In this document: piece by piece, positions 22,174-30,382 of the stretch
Layout of the letters: each line of letters starts with the position of its first letter
Numbering within the stretch: the first letter of the stretch is position 1
Origin: a virus
Length of the DNA stretch: 64,000 nucleotides
IMG/VR virus record: IMGVR_UViG_3300042562_000746
Span: 62,001 to 126,000 of that record
Strand: one strand, 5' to 3'
Translations under genes and position numbers: made by a program
The notes under the pieces: generated by a model
Database searches by the model: none
Seen by the model: the letters and a program-made list of their open reading frames with translations, nothing else
Told to the model about the DNA's origin: nothing

Positions 22174-23532
22174 TTAACCCATATTTTCTATATATTTTTT
22201 ATGTAAAAGTTTCTTTTCTAAGTTACCACCATTACTAGATTCTTTTTGTGTCATCACACCATCTGCCGATAATGGTTCAAATACATCTATTAATCCAATC
22301 ATAGTATCCATCTTAGCCGGGAAAGTTAAACCATCTGCACCAAATCTATTTTTCATAACGTGGAATCGTGCAGTATTACTTAACTTATCTTTTGCTTTTC
22401 TACTTACACTCATAATGAAATCTGATGTCATTACTTTTGCATAAGAATCTGCAATTGAATCCGCTTGTATAACTTCAAAATCAATTGCTGAACGATTGGT
22501 TTGTGATGCTGTCCAAATTGGAACACCCAACTCACCACTCAATCCTCTGATTTCTTCATACACACCACCCAATTCTGCATAGGTACTATCTCGTTTGTTT
22601 ACGGGCTTTAACAAATCTGCATAATCAATAATAATTAAATCCGGTTTAAATCCGAATCCTTTGTACTTATCTAAATGTGCTTTGATTGTTTTTGTGCTTG
22701 CCCCTCTCGGTGGATAATACTTAACCATCAAATTTGCTTTGTGGTTTTTAAGTTTAGCTACTACTTCTTCTTTTCTATCTTTCAATTCGTTAGATGGAAT
22801 ACCCGTCATAATAGTATCGTATCTCGTACCTGCATAGATTTCTGATAATTCTAATGTATAATGCATTACATTGTAACCTTGCCTTACAGCATCGGCTGCT
22901 ATCTTACACAATACCCAAGTCTTACCAACTCCACTCGGTGCTACAATTACTCCTAATTCACCTGGTCCTAATCCACCATCCATTAAATCATTGATTGGTT
23001 TCCATCCGGTAGGTACTGAACTTCTTTTAGTTTCTTCCATCCTCATTGCAATATCCTTATAGTAATCATGTCCTAAATTGTTTTCCATTCCCGCTTTTAA
23101 TGCGTTCTGAACTACAACTCCTATCTCATCCCAACTCTTTTCGGATTTGATTAGGTCTACTGATTGAAATATTGCGGCTTTTAACTTCTGAAACTTTGAG
23201 AATTTAATATATTCGGTTTTTACAAACTCCATATCTTCACTACCGAATACATCATAGATTTGTTTTATTCTTTCTATGATTTGTTTCTTTTGAGAATCAG
23301 TTCCCAATGATGCCAACTTAACTTTAAATACGTCTAAGGTTGGTGCGGCGAATTGTTTACTTTGATAATCTAATATCGCTTCTACAATCCACTTATCTTG
23401 TTCACTTTCAAAATAATCTTTGTTTGTAATTTCAGAAACTTGATTAAGAAAAGGTAAATCCGATAATAATGCAGCTATGACTTTAGATTGGTATGATTCA
23501 CCAAATTTTTCTAATGTATCTACTGCGTTCAT
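22174..23532 (-). CDS. Replicative DNA helicase (T4 gp41/DnaB-like)
   Basis: Unwinds DNA 5'-3' at the fork. The 452-residue protein has an N-terminal helical domain (about 1-150) and a RecA-type core: Walker A VAPSGVGKTWVL (about 203-214), H1a-like MHYTLELSEIYAG with the catalytic Glu, and Walker B DLIIIDYADLL; the ASQTNRSA segment is motif H3. The family usually forms a hexameric ring. It starts at an ATG overlapping the stop of the small gene at 23532-23687 (TAATG). The 155 nt downstream to the reductase gene hold no gene and only weak promoter-like sequence. Confidence 0.92.
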   Translation of the reverse strand: MNAVDTLEKFGESYQSKVIAALLSDLPFLNQVSEITNKDYFESEQDKWIVEAILDYQSKQFAAPTLDVFKVKLASLGTDSQKKQIIERIKQIYDVFGSEDMEFVKTEYIKFSKFQKLKAAIFQSVDLIKSEKSWDEIGVVVQNALKAGMENNLGHDYYKDIAMRMEETKRSSVPTGWKPINDLMDGGLGPGELGVIVAPSGVGKTWVLCKIAADAVRQGYNVMHYTLELSEIYAGTRYDTIMTGIPSNELKDRKEEVVAKLKNHKANLMVKYYPPRGASTKTIKAHLDKYKGFGFKPDLIIIDYADLLKPVNKRDSTYAELGGVYEEIRGLSGELGVPIWTASQTNRSAIDFEVIQADSIADSYAKVMTSDFIMSVSRKAKDKLSNTARFHVMKNRFGADGLTFPAKMDTMIGLIDVFEPLSADGVMTQKESSNGGNLEKKLLHKKYIENMG

Positions 23533-23687
23533 TATTTACTTTCTTTTTCTTTTGTTTCTTTCTTAGGGTTTTTGTATTCTTTCCACTCCGATTTAGGAAT
23601 AAATTTCCATTCACTCGTTGCGTTGTAAGCATCTTTATCACTTACTCTAATAATGTTCCCTGTTTTGTTGCTTTTAAGACACTTCAT
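23532..23687 (-). CDS. Small conserved-looking protein (51 aa)
   Basis: The frame starts at ATG (23685-23687) with an excellent ribosome-binding site (GGAGGA 8 nt upstream) and ends TAA overlapping the helicase ATG. The protein begins MKCLKSNKTGNIIRVSDKDA and continues TSEWKFIPKSEWKEYKNP, ending in a Lys/Glu-rich tail. Similar small xxRVSDxxAxxxVxxxxWxxxPKxxWK proteins occur in many T4-like phages; function unknown. Confidence 0.75.
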   Translation of the reverse strand: MKCLKSNKTGNIIRVSDKDAYNATSEWKFIPKSEWKEYKNPKKETKEKESK

Positions 23688-23718
23688 AGGTTGTTTCCTC
23701 CATGTTTGTTTTTAATTG

Positions 23719-24747
23719 TTATTTATGTAATTTTGCGAAAGTAGTTTGAATCCAGCTATTAACATCACCAAATGAATTAATAACTTTCATTCCCATTGCT
23801 TTCTTTATGAATCCTAATTTATCCAATTTTGCTGAATTATCCAAATATTTTTGGTTAATTGTTAGTTTTTTGTTTGTTGGAATTTCAGGATCGAATAATT
23901 GCATCAACTTATAGTTTCTTTCAACTAACTTTTTTTGATTTAATATCTTTTCGTAGATTCCGTTTTGTGCTTTTCGTTCTTCACACAATTCAAACATCGC
24001 ATCAATTGTAATTTCTTTCGAATCAACAATCTCAGGAAACCTCTTAATAATAGTTTTAAGACCACAACCAGCAATACCATCAATGTTATCGGACTTATCA
24101 CCATCAAGAGTGCGATAGACCATAAAATTTGCAGGATGTACACCATACTCAGTAATAACCAATTCTTTATCATATAACTTCTTTTTAGTCGGAGAATATA
24201 CTTTAACTTTGTCATTTACTAATTGTAGGAAGTCTTTATCTGCACTCATTATGACTGCACTTTCTTCCTCTTTTAATAATTGTGAGGCAATATAGCCCAT
24301 AACATCATCTGCTTCAATGTTATCGTATAACATAATTTCTACGGGTAGGTACTCTAAGAGTTCGATTAAACCAATCATCTGTCTTTTCATAGATACACCT
24401 TCTTCTTCTTTGTTCATCAAATCTGCATAGGCTCTATTCACTCTAAAACGATTGTTACCTCTATTCTCTTTGTAACCACTATATAAATCCTTTCTACTTT
24501 TAGAACCACCCTTACCATCGAATACAATTATACAACGAGTTGCATTATATTCTCTGATAGCATAACCGATGCCTTTTAATGTACCTACTATACCGCCAAT
24601 GTGGTCCCCATTATCATCCATTGTAGGATTTACGGTCCAACTTCTTATAAAAGTATTAAGACCATCAACAATTAATACTTTTTCTTTTCCTAATTGCTGA
24701 TAGTCTTTTTCTACTTCGTTTAGTAACTTCTTATATGTTTCGTTCAT
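23719..24747 (-). CDS. 5'-3' exonuclease / RNase H (FEN family)
   Basis: Removes RNA primers of lagging-strand fragments, like T4 Rnh. The 342-residue protein has the metal-binding acidic residues of the FEN family: VDGLNTFIR near residue 28, IVFDGKGGSKSR, EADDVMGYI (about 155-163), MSADKDFLQLV, and a helix-hairpin-helix-like GDKSDNIDGIAGCGLKT. The order and spacing fit T4 RNase H or the PolA 5' nuclease domain. Encoded between the recombinase and helicase genes. Confidence 0.92.
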   Translation of the reverse strand: MNETYKKLLNEVEKDYQQLGKEKVLIVDGLNTFIRSWTVNPTMDDNGDHIGGIVGTLKGIGYAIREYNATRCIIVFDGKGGSKSRKDLYSGYKENRGNNRFRVNRAYADLMNKEEEGVSMKRQMIGLIELLEYLPVEIMLYDNIEADDVMGYIASQLLKEEESAVIMSADKDFLQLVNDKVKVYSPTKKKLYDKELVITEYGVHPANFMVYRTLDGDKSDNIDGIAGCGLKTIIKRFPEIVDSKEITIDAMFELCEERKAQNGIYEKILNQKKLVERNYKLMQLFDPEIPTNKKLTINQKYLDNSAKLDKLGFIKKAMGMKVINSFGDVNSWIQTTFAKLHK

Positions 24748-24753
24748 AAACCT

Positions 24754-25875
24754 TTATTCTGTTTCGATATCGGGTTCAGGCTCTTGCCCTCCGTTATCAT
24801 ATGTAATTTCATCCGGATCGATTCCTTCTTTTTTATATTGTAAGATTGTTGCTTCACAAATCTTTCTATAAATTTGGTCTCTTAACTCATCCTTAACTCC
24901 CATCATCTGAATAAAATCTTTAGATTGGAATTTAATAACTTCACCAGTATCAGTGTCTACATATTCGTACCATGCACCACCTTGCTTAACTAATTTATTA
25001 TCTTTCATCACCTTTAACCATCCACCAAAATTATCAATACCTCTATCAAAGAAAATATCGAAATCTGCTGAACGTAATGGTGGTCCTAATCTATTCTTAA
25101 TAACCTGTGCTCTTACTTTGATACCAATGATTCTCTCACCTGCTTTAATCTGTCCCATATTCTTTAAACGAATACGAACCGAAGCGTGGAATGCTAATGC
25201 TTTACCACCCGATGTAGTCCAAGGGTCACCAAACATCACACCTAATTTCTGCCTAAGTTGATTAGTAAATACAACGGAGATTTTTTGTCTACCAATTACA
25301 TTTGTAATCTTTCTCATTGCTTTTGAAATGATAATTGCCTTATCAGTTGCGTAACCATCTTTATCATAATCAGCATCCATCTCTTTTTTAGTTGATGCCG
25401 CTGCGACTGAATCGACTACTATTGTAACTAATCTATCCTTATCACCTTTACGAACTTGTTCAATAATTGTATCAATTGTTTCAAAAATATCCTCAACTGT
25501 GTCTACTGAAACGTATAATAGTTTAGAAACATCCACTCCAATTGCATCAAAGAACTCTCTACTTACCGCAGTTTCAGTATCAATTAATACTGCTACCCCA
25601 CCTTGTCTTTGCGTTTCTGCTAACACGTGTGCTGCTAAAAGTGATTTACCACTTTGTTCTAAACCGGTGATTTCGGTAATTCTTCCTACGGGTAATCCCC
25701 CATAAGGTCTGTTCGAAATTGCTACGTCTAACATTGCTGTTCCAGTGGAAACCCAACCTGGTACATTGGTTGGGGCTCCATCGGAATCATCATCCAAGAA
25801 GAAAGCTACCTTTTGGTCTTTCCACTTTTTGTTAAGACTATCAGCAATTTGATTTGCTAAGTCTACTTTTGCCAT
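24754..25875 (-). CDS. UvsX/RecA-like recombinase
   Basis: Strand-exchange ATPase for recombination-dependent replication. The 373-residue protein has the RecA core: ITGLEQSGKSLLAAHVL (Walker A), IDTETAVS (catalytic Glu), TIVVDSVAAAS (Walker B), and SVVFTNQLRQKLGVMFGDPW (L2 region). The C-terminus is acidic (EPEPDIETE). The domain order is RecA-like and the length between T4 UvsX (391) and short RecA. Confidence 0.95.
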   Translation of the reverse strand: MAKVDLANQIADSLNKKWKDQKVAFFLDDDSDGAPTNVPGWVSTGTAMLDVAISNRPYGGLPVGRITEITGLEQSGKSLLAAHVLAETQRQGGVAVLIDTETAVSREFFDAIGVDVSKLLYVSVDTVEDIFETIDTIIEQVRKGDKDRLVTIVVDSVAAASTKKEMDADYDKDGYATDKAIIISKAMRKITNVIGRQKISVVFTNQLRQKLGVMFGDPWTTSGGKALAFHASVRIRLKNMGQIKAGERIIGIKVRAQVIKNRLGPPLRSADFDIFFDRGIDNFGGWLKVMKDNKLVKQGGAWYEYVDTDTGEVIKFQSKDFIQMMGVKDELRDQIYRKICEATILQYKKEGIDPDEITYDNGGQEPEPDIETE

Positions 25876-25880
25876 AAAAA

Positions 25881-26741
25881 TTATGAATTAAATAAGTCAT
25901 CAAATGCTGCTGCCACATCTACTTTAGGTGCGGGTGCAGCTGTCTCATCATCATCCCAAGGTAAATCATTAACTAATCCACTTCCACCAATTTGAGGTGC
26001 AGCATCTTTAGTTACTAATTGTTCTTCAACTTTCTTTGGTTGAGGTGCTAATGTTTGTTGAGAAACAGAAGGAGTTGGATTTTCTTCTTCAAGCACTGCC
26101 GTTGGGTTTAACCAATTCTCTAACACAGTCTTTAATTCTGCATAAGATAATTCTGAATAGATATCAGTAATATCAGTTTGCTCATCTAACAATTTAGTTG
26201 CGATTGTAGAATTATCATGTAATAAAGATACATTTGGTTTTACTCTGATTCGAGTTTCAGGATATGTTTTACCTGCTTCCTCTACAATTTCAATAACAAT
26301 ATCTCTACCATTTGTTTCATCGGTAATATCGCCGTAATCAGGATCAGCTACGATAGCTAAAATCTCTTGATACACAGTCTTACCAAATCCCCAAAATTTA
26401 ACACCTTCGTTTTCTTGACCTCTGATTACCACAGGTGCGAAAGTTCTTAATTTAGGCTCCATTTTCTTACCCGCTTTCCAATTCTCAGTATCACCTAATT
26501 TCTTAAGTTTTTCTGCGAACTCTAAAATTGGGTCAGGTCTTCCAAAAGAAGCTGGACTCAAATAAGTTTTGTTGTTAATGTTGTAGTGAAATAACAATTC
26601 AATGAAAGGATTTTCCTTATTGAATTTGTAAGGTACGATACGAACTTGGTACTTTCCAGGTTTGGTTTTCCACAATGAGTCCGTTTTCTTCGAAGTGTTT
26701 TGCAACGAATTAAGACGTTGCTTGATTGCATTAATGTTCAT
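25881..26741 (-). CDS. Single-stranded DNA-binding protein (T4 gp32-like)
   Basis: A 286-residue protein with the gp32 pattern: a Lys/Arg N-terminus (INAIKQRLNSLQN), an OB-fold core (KPGKYQVRIVPY, LLFHYNINNKTYLSP, KFWGFGKTVYQEILAIV), a Pro/Gln linker and an acidic tail LPWDDDETAA...FDDLFNS that would recruit replication proteins. The zinc ligands of T4 gp32 are not obvious. It lies 5 bp before uvsX, with a promoter about 100 nt upstream of the ATG (26841-26872). Confidence 0.88.
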   Translation of the reverse strand: MNINAIKQRLNSLQNTSKKTDSLWKTKPGKYQVRIVPYKFNKENPFIELLFHYNINNKTYLSPASFGRPDPILEFAEKLKKLGDTENWKAGKKMEPKLRTFAPVVIRGQENEGVKFWGFGKTVYQEILAIVADPDYGDITDETNGRDIVIEIVEEAGKTYPETRIRVKPNVSLLHDNSTIATKLLDEQTDITDIYSELSYAELKTVLENWLNPTAVLEEENPTPSVSQQTLAPQPKKVEEQLVTKDAAPQIGGSGLVNDLPWDDDETAAPAPKVDVAAAFDDLFNS

Positions 26742-26840
26742 GCTGCTTTGTTTTTAATGTTTAAAAATTTGTTTTTAAGTTTTAAGATTATCGCGATTTA
26801 ATCTCACGTATAAATATCGATTTTCTTAATTCCTATACAA

Positions 26841-26872
26841 TAAAGATACGATATTTTTTTGGAACTACCAAA
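26841..26872 (-). promoter_or_regulatory. Promoter for SSB-recombinase operon
   Basis: TTTGGTA (26866-26872), 14-nt spacer, TCGTATCTTTA (26841-26851) on the minus strand. It overlaps the end of the DUF3310 gene's 3' flank and gives a ~95-nt leader before the SSB ATG. Confidence 0.78.
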
Positions 26873-27172
26873 TTATTTAGAGAGTAATTTTATCCTTCTT
26901 TCAAGGTAAAAAACTGCTTTCTTCAAATCCTCTAGTTCCTTTGCTGGGTCCTTCTTTCCGGCCCTTGCTATGTATTTTGCTACATTGAATAGGTATGCAT
27001 CTTTGTCTAATCCCCACGCTTCACATACCTTTATTACTTCGTATGGGTTATCGATACCACCATAATATGCTGGTCCGTTTACCATTTCTTTTTGTGGAGC
27101 AGGTGGTGTGTGTTTGAAATTCGGTAAACTATCTGTAAATTCGTCTTTTCTTATTTTTGGTTTTGCTGGCAT
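26873..27172 (-). CDS. DUF3310-family protein
   Basis: A 99-residue protein. The C-terminal 60 residues match the phage DUF3310 family: PYEVIKVCEAWGLDKDAYLF, then NVAKYIARAGKKDPAKELED and KKAVFYLERR. Related phage proteins are often annotated as nucleotide kinase-like (T7 gp1.7 group), but no P-loop is present here. The N-terminus is Pro/Lys rich and probably disordered. Confidence 0.85.
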   Translation of the reverse strand: MPAKPKIRKDEFTDSLPNFKHTPPAPQKEMVNGPAYYGGIDNPYEVIKVCEAWGLDKDAYLFNVAKYIARAGKKDPAKELEDLKKAVFYLERRIKLLSK

Positions 27173-27190
27173 ATAAGGTATTTATGTGAT

Positions 27191-27754
27191 TTATATTAAT
27201 CCTGTTTTTTTAGGTATGTTAAGTTGTAAATTATATACCAATGAGTATCTGTAATTTGGGAACACCGGACTTGGTACTCTACCTGTATGTGGTATACCTG
27301 CATCAAACAATACCAATCTACCTGGTTTTGGTAATACACTTTTTATTATTTCAGCATCACTTCCTATTTTATCAAAAAATACAGTTTCAGAACCCCAATT
27401 TGCATCCCAATTATCATTGCCATATATTATTGCTGTAATATTATTGAATCCGTTTATCACGCCATCATCATGAATTGAGAGGACATCTGAGTATTTGTAT
27501 GCATTTATCATAATTCTTTTACATATATATTCATTGTTTAATATTGGTAATAAAAATATTTTATTTAATATTTCATTATAAAAATTAATATTAATATCTT
27601 CATTATTTACTTTTTTGGCCATTGACCATCTTCTATCCATTCTATCTGCATTGGAATATTCGATACCCGTTAAATATAAATCAGATGACCAGAGTATATC
27701 GTACAATTTTTTAATTTCGTTTTTATCTAAAAAATTATCAATTATTTGAAACAT
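27191..27754 (-). CDS. 2OG-Fe(II) oxygenase-like protein
   Basis: A 187-residue prolyl-4-hydroxylase-type fold. Iron ligands: HDD in VLSIHDDGV (H95, D97) and distal H156 in DAGIPHTGRV; R169 in YRYSLVYNL would bind 2-oxoglutarate. The middle NDNWDANWGSETVFF is the family's DWxxxWGGxL strand. Substrate unknown. It is closely related to the 28630 protein (both have W-D-x-NWG and HDD). Confidence 0.82.
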   Translation of the reverse strand: MFQIIDNFLDKNEIKKLYDILWSSDLYLTGIEYSNADRMDRRWSMAKKVNNEDININFYNEILNKIFLLPILNNEYICKRIMINAYKYSDVLSIHDDGVINGFNNITAIIYGNDNWDANWGSETVFFDKIGSDAEIIKSVLPKPGRLVLFDAGIPHTGRVPSPVFPNYRYSLVYNLQLNIPKKTGLI

Positions 27755-27831
27755 ATTTTTATTTTTTTTAGCATATCAATTTAACCATTCGTATCCACTA
27801 ATTTTTGGTTTTGCTGATATATAACTTTTTA

Positions 27832-28410
27832 TTAAATTAAGTTTATTTTTTCAATTATGTTATGTTTTGTAATTGGCATTACAATTGACCATCTTTCACC
27901 ACTTGTTATTTCTTTTATTTCGTGCAGAATTCTGCCGTGATAGGATAACGCCGTGCCTGTTTGTTTTGAAATTAAACATTCATTATTATTATCATCCCAA
28001 CATATATATTCACCCCCCGTATATGTATCATTTAATTGAATGCCTAAATTGTATCGTCTTTCTTCAAATCCATGCGATAAATCTATATGCGTTGCAAAGG
28101 CATCACCAATACCATACCTATGTAAAGTACATACTCTTACTATGTGGTTATGATTTATTTTAATATTACTTACCTCACTAAACCATAACATTAATTTATT
28201 AAACATCCACTCTGTTTCTGCTGTATTTTTTATAACATATACATTATATGATATGGCCCCGCCACTAGTTGCAACCAATTTATTGTCATCTATAAACTTA
28301 AATTTGCCTTCGGTGTTAAAATATTTAGTTAAATCGGTGGGCTGTAAGTTTACATATGATTTTATTAAAGCACACTCTTCTTCACTAAATAGTTGTTGTT
28401 GATAAATCAT
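27832..28410 (-). CDS. 2OG-Fe(II) oxygenase-like protein
   Basis: A 192-residue protein with H108-x-D110 (FATHIDLSH), distal H163 (GRILHEIKEI) and R173 (SGERWSIVM), the full 2-His-1-carboxylate plus Arg set. The strand NLGIQLNDTYTGGEYICW is typical of prolyl-4-hydroxylase-like proteins (Y-x-GGE-L). It belongs to the cluster of oxygenases around DUF2061 and the APS-kinase-like gene; 77 nt of intergenic DNA separate it from the next oxygenase. Confidence 0.82.
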   Translation of the reverse strand: MIYQQQLFSEEECALIKSYVNLQPTDLTKYFNTEGKFKFIDDNKLVATSGGAISYNVYVIKNTAETEWMFNKLMLWFSEVSNIKINHNHIVRVCTLHRYGIGDAFATHIDLSHGFEERRYNLGIQLNDTYTGGEYICWDDNNNECLISKQTGTALSYHGRILHEIKEITSGERWSIVMPITKHNIIEKINLI

Positions 28411-28414
28411 ATAT

Positions 28415-28624
28415 TTATTTTTTTAATCCGTACTTAATCCATTTGTACCAAACTCTTTCATGTAGATAATACTGAATAGGTTTGTATATTAATTCTGCTA
28501 CTCCAAATGCGGCACCTACTTTAATTGAACCACTTATCAACCACATTAATAAGAATCCAACTAAGGTACTTAAAATACGATATGAGATGGTTTTAGCAAT
28601 GTGTCTCTTTCTTTCTACTATCAT
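28415..28624 (-). CDS. DUF2061 membrane protein
   Basis: A 69-residue protein matching DUF2061: KRHIAKTISYRILSTLVGFL, then MWLISGSIKVGAAFGVAELI and KPIQYYLHERVWYKWIKYG. Two membrane helices are predicted. In Bacteroidota, DUF2061 genes often accompany sulfate-activation (APS kinase) genes, and here an APS-kinase-like gene lies 0.9 kb upstream, so a link to sulfation is suggested. Function of the family is unknown. Confidence 0.85.
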   Translation of the reverse strand: MIVERKRHIAKTISYRILSTLVGFLLMWLISGSIKVGAAFGVAELIYKPIQYYLHERVWYKWIKYGLKK

Positions 28625-28629
28625 ACTTA

Positions 28630-29154
28630 TTAGATAATTTGTTTTTCTTTTTCCAAGAAAAATTGTAAAGAGTATCTATATTCGGCATCCATATTAACCG
28701 TAGTTACGCAATGTTGTATGCCACTATATTGAAATACACCTAAATTTCGTTTTGGTTCTACTGCACGTATATCTTTATCCGGTTTATACATAAAAATACC
28801 ACCCCAGTTTGTATCCCATGTTTCATTTAAATACAAAGAAAGAGCTGCTTTTACATGAGAATCATCGTGCCATGGTATATATGATAATTTAGGCATCATA
28901 TGTACCATTATACTTGAAACTTTATATGGGATTTTTATTTCAACTTCTTTTTTTATCTTTTGAAGCAAATCAATTTCATCCGACTTAAATTCATAGATAA
29001 GTATAGGTGTAGATGCATTTATAAGTTCTTTTTGCCAGTTACCAAAACTAGTTGATAGTGGTTTTTCATTATCAGTTATTAATCCTTTTACAAATTTTTG
29101 TACTTCTAAAAATAATTCTTCTGATAGAAATGATTCATATTGTGTGATGTGCAT
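28630..29154 (-). CDS. 2OG-Fe(II) oxygenase-like protein
   Basis: A 174-residue protein: H96-D-D98 in YIPWHDDSH, distal H148 in SGIQHCVTTV and R160 in YRYSLQFFL, with the DTNWGGIFMY strand. This is the same architecture as the 27191 protein, and the two are likely paralogues from duplication. It sits 1 bp after the nucleotidyltransferase stop and 5 bp before DUF2061, so it is translated with them. Substrate unknown. Confidence 0.83.
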   Translation of the reverse strand: MHITQYESFLSEELFLEVQKFVKGLITDNEKPLSTSFGNWQKELINASTPILIYEFKSDEIDLLQKIKKEVEIKIPYKVSSIMVHMMPKLSYIPWHDDSHVKAALSLYLNETWDTNWGGIFMYKPDKDIRAVEPKRNLGVFQYSGIQHCVTTVNMDAEYRYSLQFFLEKEKQII

Positions 29155-29502
29155 TTATTTATTTTTTATAACTTGTTTACGAATTTGTGTTCCACTTATT
29201 TCTGCTATTTCAGTTGGTGGTTCATGATAGATTACATCATAACCAACCCCTCTACCATAATTTACACTTTCAATATCAGGAATAATACTAAGTAAAATCT
29301 TATCTGAATTGTTTACAAAGAATGGTTCGTTCGCTAATTCTTTTAAAACCTGTTGTGCGGTTTTAGGATTGTTCTCATCTTGTTGAACATCTCTAATTGC
29401 TACCCACACATTTTTGTTTTTTTGTAATTGTTGGGTTATTAGCCACTCATGTCCTTTGTGCCAATTTTGCCATCTACCAATGTATAATGCGTATGTTTTC
29501 AT
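29155..29502 (-). CDS. Nucleotidyltransferase (HxGH superfamily)
   Basis: A 115-residue protein with the nucleotide-binding signature GRWQNWHKGHEWLI (HKGH) near residue 8 and the C-terminal ISGTQIRKQV (ISxTxIR). This is the superfamily of NMN adenylyltransferase, cytidylyltransferase and ATP sulfurylase. The GRFQPxHxGH-like form resembles NMN adenylyltransferase, but the neighbouring APS-kinase-like gene also permits a role in sulfate or sugar activation. It is shorter than most members. Confidence 0.8.
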   Translation of the reverse strand: MKTYALYIGRWQNWHKGHEWLITQQLQKNKNVWVAIRDVQQDENNPKTAQQVLKELANEPFFVNNSDKILLSIIPDIESVNYGRGVGYDVIYHEPPTEIAEISGTQIRKQVIKNK

Positions 29503-29507
29503 ATATC

Positions 29508-29539
29508 CTAATATACAATTTATTTATTAAATTCCCAAA
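29508..29539 (-). promoter_or_regulatory. Possible internal promoter
   Basis: The minus strand has TTTGGGA (29533-29539), 14-nt spacer and TTGTATATTAG (29508-29518), one or two changes from the phage consensus, within the end of the APS-kinase-like frame. It would start transcription at the nucleotidyltransferase ATG. Confidence 0.45.
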
Positions 29540-29964
29540 TCTTTACGGAGTTTTTTAAAAGTATCGATTTCTCGCATATCCGTAGTATCTAAATCAATGT
29601 AAAATTCGGTAGGTGCTTCATAATTAGAAACATGGAAATTCTCCCTACCTCTTTCATTTGAAGTATGAACGTAAATTTCTTTTAGGTTTTCACCCATTTC
29701 TGATTTGAATTTATCTCGTTGGTCTTTGTAGGGTGAAACCAATGATACCACTACGTTGTAACCTTTGTGTTGTAAGAACTTGGCCAATGTTTGTGCATTA
29801 GTTATATTCTTTCTACGGCCTTCTTCTGAGTAATCTTTGTTTTGAAATACATCTCTAATGTCATCACCATCAATAGTGATAACTTTATGTATTAAATGAG
29901 CTTCCAGCCAATTAGCCATAGTAGTTTTTCCACTACCAGGTTGTCCTGTAAACCAATATATCAT
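29527..29964 (-). CDS. APS kinase-like P-loop kinase
   Basis: A 145-residue protein resembling adenylylsulfate kinase (CysC), which makes PAPS, the donor for sulfation: P-loop FTGQPGSGKTTMANWLE, DGDDIRDVFQ (the DGDxxR motif), YSEEGRRKNI, and EAPTEFYIDLDT. It is shorter than CysC (about 200), lacking part of the C-terminus. Related phage P-loop kinases can phosphorylate other nucleotides, so the substrate is not certain. Confidence 0.82.
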   Translation of the reverse strand: MIYWFTGQPGSGKTTMANWLEAHLIHKVITIDGDDIRDVFQNKDYSEEGRRKNITNAQTLAKFLQHKGYNVVVSLVSPYKDQRDKFKSEMGENLKEIYVHTSNERGRENFHVSNYEAPTEFYIDLDTTDMREIDTFKKLRKDLGI

Positions 29965-29970
29965 AACTAT

Positions 29971-30369
29971 TTATTTTGTCAAATCTATCACATCAAATAC
30001 TCTAGTGTATATTTTTTTTACACCTTCGGTATTTGTAACCAATATACAATTTCTATATTTTTCCCAATCCACTTCAAATTTATTATCTAATTGTCCACCG
30101 GTCGCTTCCATAATAACATTGTTCAAAGCATTGATTGTGTATAATGTATTACTTTGTTTTTTTCTATGAACCAAAATAGTTTTCATTTCTAAGTTTGGTT
30201 GTTGATTTTCTACTACCACATTATAAGTTACAAACAATTCATTTGGAATATTTTTGTTTTGAAGAACATATATGTAGTTATAAGCTAATGTATAATTGCT
30301 TTTAATTAATTCTAAGTGATTTTCTACATCTGTTTTTGTACTAAAAGTACAAAGTAATTGTGTCTTCAT
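29971..30369 (-). CDS. Conserved hypothetical phage protein
   Basis: A 132-residue protein beginning MKTQLLCTFSTKTDVENHLE, with a central TILVHRKKQSNTLYTINALN and later FEVDWEKYRNCILVTNT. The TLYTINALNxLI...DWxxYxN pattern is seen in other T4-like phages, but no function is assigned. No membrane segment. It lies between the APS-kinase-like gene and the 822-residue gene with 6 and 13 bp gaps. Confidence 0.7.
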   Translation of the reverse strand: MKTQLLCTFSTKTDVENHLELIKSNYTLAYNYIYVLQNKNIPNELFVTYNVVVENQQPNLEMKTILVHRKKQSNTLYTINALNNVIMEATGGQLDNKFEVDWEKYRNCILVTNTEGVKKIYTRVFDVIDLTK

Positions 30370-30382
30370 TTATTTTATTTTC

